Source: an uncultured Bacilli bacterium (lineage in GTDB: Bacteria > Bacillota_I > Bacilli_A > RF39 > UBA660). Taken from it: 39,545 nt of DNA. The stretch covers positions 1 to 39,545 of the forward strand of contig CANQZH010000001.1 of assembly GCA_947628245.1 (NCBI GenBank), in the 5' to 3' direction. The translations under genes and the position numbers were made by a program. Shown here one piece after another: positions 34,234 through 39,545 of this stretch (within the stretch, counting starts at the first letter, position 1; each line of letters opens with the position of its first letter). Below the pieces are notes generated by a model. It was given only the letters and a program-made list of their open reading frames with translations, made no database searches and was not told where the DNA came from.

Positions 34234-35569
34234 TTAAATATGTTACAATCTTTTTAAAATTCATCCCATGACTAGCTTTAATTAAAATAGTATCATTTTC
34301 TTTTAAATTACTTAAAAGATTATTTATTAAATCATCAATATTTTCATAATAAATACTATTAAGATTATTTTTAACTAAATAACTATCAATATACTTAGCA
34401 TTAGGTCCACAACTAATTACTAAATCAACTGGATTATTTAAAATTATTCTTGCAATATTCTCGTGAATTTCTTGAGCAAATTCTCCTACTTCTAAAATAT
34501 CTCCTAAAATAACAACTTTTCTTTCATTATTATAATTTTTAAGAAAATCAATAGCACTAGAAATAGCTTCGACACTAGCATTATAAGTATCATCAATAAT
34601 AGTATAATCTTTAGTTTTAACAATACTCATTCGATTATCAGCACCTAAATATTTCTTTAAACCTGAAGTTATTTGTTCATAACTTAAATCTAATTTTTTA
34701 GCAACCGCTAAAGCTAAAACACAATTCATTAACATAGGATAAGAACTATTATTTAAAGTATATTCTTCATTTAATAACTTAAAACTAATATTATTTTTCA
34801 CCCTTTTAATATCTTCAATATAAAAACCTTTTTTTTCATTAAGATAACACTTAATTATCTTAGATGTATCCTTTACTTTACCTAATAAATCATTCTCCCC
34901 ATTAATTATTAATAAACCATCATCATTCATTCCATCAGTAATTTCTAATTTAGCTTTTAAAATATTTTCTCTAGAGCCTAAATTACCAATATGAGCAGTT
35001 CCAACATTAGTAATAACTCCAATAGTAGGTTTAGCAAGTAAAGAAAGTTTATGAATTTCACCTAAATGATTCATTCCCATTTCTAAAACCATTACTTCTT
35101 CATTAGCATGTTCTAAAATTGTTAAAGGTAATCCAATATCATTATTAAAATTACCTTCCGTACTTAAAACACTATATTTTTCTGATAATAAAGTAGCAAT
35201 TAAAGAACGAGTACTAGTCTTACCTACACTACCAGTAACCGCAACAACAGGACCACTAAATAAATCTCTTTCATATGAAGCTAACTTATGCAAAGCATCC
35301 AAACTATTTTCAACAAACAAAAAATTACCTAAAGATAAATCAACATCTTCTTCCTTACAATCAAGAATAACTAAAGAACACTTTTTCTTAAAAGCTTCTT
35401 GATAGAATAAATTACCATCAAACTTTTCACCTTTCAAACCAAGATAAACATCATTTTCCCTTAAAGTTCTAGTATCTTTAGAAATATGACTTACCATAAT
35501 ATTCTTTTCTTTAGCATAAAGTCTACCATTAACAATCTCTTCTATTTTTTCTAATGATATTGGTTGCAT
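34223..35569 (-). CDS. murF: UDP-N-acetylmuramoyl-tripeptide-D-alanyl-D-alanine ligase MurF
   Basis: MurF adds D-Ala-D-Ala to the UDP-MurNAc-tripeptide in the cytoplasm, the last step before the peptidoglycan precursor goes to the membrane. The 448-residue protein shows the N-terminal Mur domain, the ATP loop VAVTGSVGKTS (Lys117), the central domain with EMGMNHLGEI and VITNVGTAHIG, NGEND, and the C-terminal domain with DDTYNASVEA and ILGDILEVGEF. GAGG precedes the ATG. Its presence shows the organism makes a wall. The gene is alone and ends inside the convergent phosphoesterase gene. Confidence 0.96.
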   Translation of the reverse strand: MQPISLEKIEEIVNGRLYAKEKNIMVSHISKDTRTLRENDVYLGLKGEKFDGNLFYQEAFKKKCSLVILDCKEEDVDLSLGNFLFVENSLDALHKLASYERDLFSGPVVAVTGSVGKTSTRSLIATLLSEKYSVLSTEGNFNNDIGLPLTILEHANEEVMVLEMGMNHLGEIHKLSLLAKPTIGVITNVGTAHIGNLGSRENILKAKLEITDGMNDDGLLIINGENDLLGKVKDTSKIIKCYLNEKKGFYIEDIKRVKNNISFKLLNEEYTLNNSSYPMLMNCVLALAVAKKLDLSYEQITSGLKKYLGADNRMSIVKTKDYTIIDDTYNASVEAISSAIDFLKNYNNERKVVILGDILEVGEFAQEIHENIARIILNNPVDLVISCGPNAKYIDSYLVKNNLNSIYYENIDDLINNLLSNLKENDTILIKASHGMNFKKIVTYLTML

Positions 35570-35652
35570 CTAAAAAACCTCATTTCTATTTAAAGTTTAA
35601 CACTTTTTATTAACATTTTATAGTATAATATATTCATATGGAGGTTAAAATA

Positions 35653-36078
35653 ATGAATGAAATAAGTGTTGATCGAATTTTACTAGTAATTGATATGTTA
35701 CTTACTTACTATGCTAGAAATTATATGTATCTAGAAAATGGCTATGAAGCAATTAGTCATTTCACTTTAGGAGAATGTGGAACTTTTGCTTTAGTCTTAC
35801 AAAAAATATTTCCTAATACAACTTTATATGTTACCGATAATCAACATATTATAAGTAAAATAGGCGAAAATTATTATGATGCAACGGGAATAAGTCACGA
35901 ATCAAATATCCACTTAATGAATGAACAAGACTTTATTAATTATATTCCTTATTATGGAAGTAAAAGTTGGGATGCTAAAAAAAACGAAATTGAAGAATTA
36001 GCTGAAGTTGGTAAATATGTTTTAAATCATTCTTATAGTGAAGCTTATGAACATCTTTTTGGTAGTTTAACAAGATAA
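35653..36078 (+). CDS. Small protein with Cys-His-Asp pattern (possible papain/transglutaminase-like fold)
   Basis: The protein has 141 residues. I start at 35653 because GGAGG (35639-35643) lies 9 bases upstream; an ATG at 35638 overlaps that ribosome site. There is a Cys in FTLGECGTFALVLQKIF at the start of a helix, then VTDNQHIISKIGENYYDATG with His and Asp in order. This Cys-His-Asp layout, with the helix after Cys and strands carrying His and Asp, is that of papain-like and transglutaminase-like hydrolases, so a peptidase, amidase or acyl-transfer role is possible. The pattern is seen by eye only. Monocistronic, with a terminator overlapping its stop. Confidence 0.6.
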   Translation: MNEISVDRILLVIDMLLTYYARNYMYLENGYEAISHFTLGECGTFALVLQKIFPNTTLYVTDNQHIISKIGENYYDATGISHESNIHLMNEQDFINYIPYYGSKSWDAKKNEIEELAEVGKYVLNHSYSEAYEHLFGSLTR

Positions 36079-36092
36079 ACTACCCTCTTTTT
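36061..36092 (+). terminator. Intrinsic terminator after the Cys-His-Asp protein gene
   Basis: GGTAGTTTA (36061-36069) and TAAACTACC (36076-36084) form a 9-bp stem with a six-base loop, followed by a T-rich tail. The TAA stop (36076-36078) is in the second arm. Confidence 0.9.
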
Positions 36093-37702
36093 TCTAATGT
36101 TTCCATTAATTTTGGTAACATTTGTTTTTTTCTTGATATTAAATTAGGAATAAATGTTCCTTCACTAATATCTTCTAAATCATAACTATCTAATATAATA
36201 TCTTTAGCTTGTGAATTATATAAAATATAAGAACCATTCTTAATAATATCCGTGATAAAAATTGTAACAACTTCATATTGTCCTTTAGCAATTTCATCTA
36301 ATTTTTTAACATAATCATCAATATTCTTTTTAATATGTTCAAAATCCATTGTAATAATTTGACTAATACCTAATGTCGTATTACTAATTTTATATGATTT
36401 AAAATCTTGAAAAATAATATCATCAATACTCATATTTTCAATACTACTTCCAGCCTTTAACATTTGATAACCATAATCACTAATATCTAACTGACATATC
36501 TTAGCTAGATTTTGAGCAGCTTCTCTATCTTTATCAGTAGTTGTTGGACTTTGAAAAATTAAAGTATCAGATAAAATAGCCGATAACATAATACCCGCAA
36601 TATCAAAAGGTATATCAATTTTATTTTCTAAATATAAATAGTAAAGAATTGTACAAGTACAACCAACTGGCATACTCCTAAAATTAATTGGCACATTAGT
36701 TCCAATAGCTCCTAAATTATGATGATCAATTATTTCCATAATATTAGCTTCTTCTATTCCAGGTATGCTTTGATCTAATTGATTATGATCAACTAAAATA
36801 ATAGGCATCCTATCATATTCCCCAGCTTCAGTTACCTTAATCATACCAAGACAATCACCTTTTTTATTTAACACTGGATAATTAGAAAAACCTTGTTTAT
36901 GAGCCATTTCAATAAAATCAGTTAAATAATCACGATCATAAACTACACTAGGATTATGATTTAAAATAATTGTTCTAACATAATTACTTAATGATATCGC
37001 ATTACAAGTATTATAAGTATCCATTGGACTAGAAATAACACTTACTTTATTTTTTTTAGCAAGCTCTATTAAATCATCAGGCAAACTAAAATTATTAGTT
37101 AAAACAATTAAACTAATCTTATTTAAAATTCCATACTCTAAAACCTTATGACGATCTCCCATAATTAAAATATCACTTGGTTTTAAATTAACTTGTTCCA
37201 TAAAAGTTTGACTTTGATAACTAGCAACCATCATAGTTCCATCAAATTCTTCTCTAAAACGAATTATTTCTTTACCATTTAAAGACTTTAATAACTTATC
37301 ATAACTAGTATTTAAAGTATTTTTAACAGTATTAATAAATAATAAAGCAATTTCTTTTAAAGTAATCAAACTAATTAACTTTTTATTTTCATCAACAACA
37401 GGTACAGCTGTTAACTTTTTTTCTAACATATAATCAATAACTTCTTTAATTGACATTTTATCATAAACATAAGTCCCTTTATTATAATGAACATTTCTAA
37501 TTTGAATTTTAGCATTATTTAAATATTCCGGTTCCTTAACATTAAAATAATCTAATACAAATTTAGTTTCTTTATTAATATGACCTAAAACTCTAGGTAC
37601 AGTATTATCACCTAAAGTATTTTTTAAATAAGATAAACTAATAGCTGAACAAACACTATCAGTATCAGGATTACGATGACCAAATATATAAGTTACAGAC
37701 AT
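36080..37702 (-). CDS. Manganese-dependent family II inorganic pyrophosphatase with CBS and DRTGG domains
   Basis: The enzyme hydrolyses pyrophosphate and drives biosynthetic reactions. From the ATG at 37702 it has 540 residues. The DHH core starts with FGHRNPDTDS (His9, Asp13, Asp15), is interrupted by two CBS motifs (around residues 70-120 and 250-300) with a DRTGG domain between (near 130-230), and continues with DHH (IIDHHN), a LSAILSDTLIF segment and DHHA2 at the C-terminus. CBS-PPases bind adenine nucleotides, AMP inhibiting and ATP activating, so pyrophosphatase activity may follow the energy state. AGGTG lies before the ATG; a GTG at 37711 is a poorer start. Confidence 0.94.
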   Translation of the reverse strand: MSVTYIFGHRNPDTDSVCSAISLSYLKNTLGDNTVPRVLGHINKETKFVLDYFNVKEPEYLNNAKIQIRNVHYNKGTYVYDKMSIKEVIDYMLEKKLTAVPVVDENKKLISLITLKEIALLFINTVKNTLNTSYDKLLKSLNGKEIIRFREEFDGTMMVASYQSQTFMEQVNLKPSDILIMGDRHKVLEYGILNKISLIVLTNNFSLPDDLIELAKKNKVSVISSPMDTYNTCNAISLSNYVRTIILNHNPSVVYDRDYLTDFIEMAHKQGFSNYPVLNKKGDCLGMIKVTEAGEYDRMPIILVDHNQLDQSIPGIEEANIMEIIDHHNLGAIGTNVPINFRSMPVGCTCTILYYLYLENKIDIPFDIAGIMLSAILSDTLIFQSPTTTDKDREAAQNLAKICQLDISDYGYQMLKAGSSIENMSIDDIIFQDFKSYKISNTTLGISQIITMDFEHIKKNIDDYVKKLDEIAKGQYEVVTIFITDIIKNGSYILYNSQAKDIILDSYDLEDISEGTFIPNLISRKKQMLPKLMETLEKRG

Positions 37703-37727
37703 CAAAAACACCTACCTTTGCACTAAA

Positions 37728-37736
37728 AATATAACA
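37728..37736 (-). promoter_or_regulatory. Extended -10 promoter of the pyrophosphatase gene
   Basis: TGTTATATT on the minus strand (37736-37728) precedes the pyrophosphatase ATG by 25 bases, just after the terminator of the upstream gene. The -35 region is T-rich. Confidence 0.5.
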
Positions 37737-37746
37737 TAAAAAAACT

Positions 37747-37777
37747 AAAAAACAAAGAGTTTAACGTTTAAAACTCT
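37747..37777 (-). terminator. Intrinsic terminator of the TPR-like gene
   Basis: On the minus strand AGAGTTT (37777-37771) and AAACTCT (37762-37756) pair around an eight-base loop, followed by TTTGTTTTTT. The stop of the TPR-like gene (37763-37761) overlaps the second arm. Confidence 0.75.
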
Positions 37778-39545
37778 CTGCTTCACATTCATTTTCATAT
37801 TTTTGTAAACTAACTAAATAATTTACCATTACTTCATAAAACATACTAAGATTATTTTCTTCTAATAATTTTTTAGCTTCTAAATATTCTCTTTTCTTAA
37901 TTAATTTTTTTAAATTAGCTAATAAATCAAGATATTTTGTATTATTAAATAAACTACTATTATCTTCATTATTATTACTTTGATTTTTATTAGTAGCTTT
38001 AATTTTTAAATTAACTAATATTTTTCTAACAGCTGAATAATATTTAGGATTAGCATTTTTTTGACTAAACCATTCATCACAATTCATTAAATCTAAAGCA
38101 GTTTTATAATCACCAAATTTTAAAGCTTTATTAAAACTATCAATTATCGAACCATTTTTCTTAATTGGACTAAAATAATTTTCAAAATCAAAATTAGTAC
38201 CATTTAAATTAAGATATGTTTCAATTAAATGTAATAAACTATCTTCAGCTTCACTTAATTTAACAACTTTTTCTTTATTATTTAAAGCAAACTGTAAATC
38301 TAATAAATAATTAAGAGAAAAACGATTATTAATAATATCATCTAATAAACAATCAATCTTTAAATCAGCTTCTTTTACTTTTAATTGTTGATCATTTTGA
38401 TCTTGATATTTATTCATTATATTAACAACATCTTTTAAAATAGCTTTATAAATAATAAATTTAGAATCTCCATCTTTAGCACAAATATCAACAATCTTTA
38501 AAGCCCATCTATAATCTCCTATATTAAGAGCTTCATAAAAATTATTAATAATATTTTCATCTTGATAATTGTAACTAATATTATTGTAAGTAACCATTCC
38601 TTTAGAAACATTATCAATGAAATTAATTAATTTCAATAAATCTAAATAAAACGATTCTTTAGCTCCATTTAAATTCTTAGACAAAATTACTTTTAAATCA
38701 CTATATTTTTTCTCTCTTATTAATTTTAAAAGATATTCATCAGTTAAAACAGTTGAAACCTTTTTAGAATATTTTTTATTTAAATTATTAACAGTACTTA
38801 ATAAAGAACGATAAATCTTTAAAATATTACTTGTCGGATTAAAATAAAGACATTTACCAATATTTTTATAGGCAGTTTGATAATCTTTATTTTTTAAAGC
38901 TAAATCTAAAAGAAAATTATAATCTTTAATATCAGGATAAATCATTGATTCAGGTTTTAAACCACAATGATTTTTATCCATTTCTATAATAGTTTTTAAA
39001 AGATTAGCAATATGATAATAATATTTTTTAGTAGATTCACTAGTATACTTTTCAGCATTTAAACAACTACTTAAAGCTTGTTCATAATCTTCATTAAAAA
39101 CATTTTCTTGTAATTGTTTAAAATAAAATTTAAAACTCATAGCTTTATTTTTTAACTTAGCTTCTTCTCTTTTCTTTATTGCAATTTGTTGTTCTTTTTC
39201 TTTAATTTTAAATTCAATAGAAGTTACCTCTTCTAATAAAATTTCAACTATAACAGTGGATAACTCATTATTTTTATGTAACTTTTTTTCAGCAAGATAA
39301 TATTTATTAAATGACTCTAACGCTAACTCATATTTATGAGTTAATATTTGTTCATAAGCTAAATTATAATTAACATCATCATTATCTTTTGCATAATAAA
39401 GATTATTAATAAAACTAAAATCACAATTCTCAAATTTTAAAATTTCTTCTAACAAAATAGCATATAATAAAGAATTCTTATCTTCAATTTCATCTAAAGA
39501 AAGATACTCTCTCAAATATTTATAAGCTTCTTTCCAATCTTTTTT
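37761..39545 (-). CDS. TPR-like cytoplasmic protein, 5' end beyond the window
   Basis: At least 594 residues are visible; the frame stays open to the right edge (KKDWKEAYKYLREYLSL), so the start lies outside. It contains scattered helical repeats with the TPR-like pattern of a polar helix, (D/E)Y-x-x-A-x-x and a paired helix: NEDYEQALSSCLNAEKY, KNKDYQTAYKNIGKCLYF, NIGDYRWALKIVDICAK, KFGDYKTALDLMNCDEW and KKREYLEAKKLLEENN. Residues near 100-140 include a coiled stretch rich in Glu, Lys and Gln. There is no signal peptide or membrane helix in the visible part. The family is not recognised. A scaffold role is likely only from the repeats. Confidence 0.8.
   Translation of the reverse strand, partial: KKDWKEAYKYLREYLSLDEIEDKNSLLYAILLEEILKFENCDFSFINNLYYAKDNDDVNYNLAYEQILTHKYELALESFNKYYLAEKKLHKNNELSTVIVEILLEEVTSIEFKIKEKEQQIAIKKREEAKLKNKAMSFKFYFKQLQENVFNEDYEQALSSCLNAEKYTSESTKKYYYHIANLLKTIIEMDKNHCGLKPESMIYPDIKDYNFLLDLALKNKDYQTAYKNIGKCLYFNPTSNILKIYRSLLSTVNNLNKKYSKKVSTVLTDEYLLKLIREKKYSDLKVILSKNLNGAKESFYLDLLKLINFIDNVSKGMVTYNNISYNYQDENIINNFYEALNIGDYRWALKIVDICAKDGDSKFIIYKAILKDVVNIMNKYQDQNDQQLKVKEADLKIDCLLDDIINNRFSLNYLLDLQFALNNKEKVVKLSEAEDSLLHLIETYLNLNGTNFDFENYFSPIKKNGSIIDSFNKALKFGDYKTALDLMNCDEWFSQKNANPKYYSAVRKILVNLKIKATNKNQSNNNEDNSSLFNNTKYLDLLANLKKLIKKREYLEAKKLLEENNLSMFYEVMVNYLVSLQKYENECEAESFKR

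Noticed and set aside
34210..34260. Terminator between the convergent phosphoesterase and murF genes
   Set aside because: The genes overlap by 11 bases and only a very short palindrome (GCTTTAAAGC) is seen, with no T tail.

Overview
The window reads as chromosome of an uncultured, very A+T-rich Bacillota related to the gut Bacilli that sit near Mollicutes (RF39- or Erysipelotrichales-like); this placement is inferred from gene content and base composition only. The standard code is used: TGG encodes Trp and TGA serves as a stop (for example the glycosyltransferase ending at 18602 and the CPBP protein ending at 33386). A murF gene implies a peptidoglycan wall. CotJ spore-coat genes suggest a sporulating ancestry or sporulation itself. 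No tRNA, rRNA, CRISPR array, IS element or phage gene was seen, and no gene-free stretch exceeds 300 bases.

Layout. Positions 1-5.1 kb hold cotJC (cut by the window edge), a fused cotJA-cotJB gene, a Lys/Thr-rich membrane protein with a cysteine-free thioredoxin-like domain, trmL, a zinc-ribbon membrane protein and a Ca2+-type P-ATPase. Positions 5.2-13.2 kb hold an Rpn/PD-(D/E)XK protein, lysS behind a T-box leader, ligA, a nucleotidyltransferase, a small orphan gene and pcrA. Positions 13.3-32.6 kb, all on the minus strand, form one large Tad/Flp-type pilus locus. Positions 32.7-39.5 kb hold a CPBP membrane protein, a degenerate metallophosphoesterase, murF, a small Cys-His-Asp protein, a CBS-containing family II pyrophosphatase and a TPR-like protein cut by the right edge.

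The pilus locus is the highlight. Read in the direction of transcription it has four units, each with a visible promoter. Unit 1 (32.5-27.9 kb) is a three-gene module: A1, a membrane-anchored exoprotein; B1, a 1140-residue secreted protein with about 50 cysteines; C1, a pseudopilin. It ends in an intrinsic terminator. Unit 2 (27.8-19.6 kb) is a second copy of the module (A2-B2-C2) fused to cpaB-cpaF-tadB-tadC, also ending in a terminator. Unit 3 (19.6-16.1 kb) is a CsbB/GtrB-like polyprenyl-sugar synthase plus a YfhO-like GT-C membrane glycosyltransferase. Unit 4 (16.1-13.3 kb) has a near-consensus promoter driving three short cysteine-rich pilins, two TadE-like pseudopilins and a CpaE/TadZ-like protein without the Walker lysine, closed by a terminator. 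No secretin is present, as expected without an outer membrane, and no prepilin peptidase gene lies in the window.

The working model (inference) is a Gram-positive Tad pilus with disulfide-stabilised pilins, two alternative large cysteine-rich tip or adhesin modules, and a dedicated surface glycosylation pair. The two modules have matching promoters placed just upstream of corrected start codons. The pseudopilins of the modules are far more alike than the large B proteins, as expected if the pseudopilin contacts shared machinery while B contacts variable targets.
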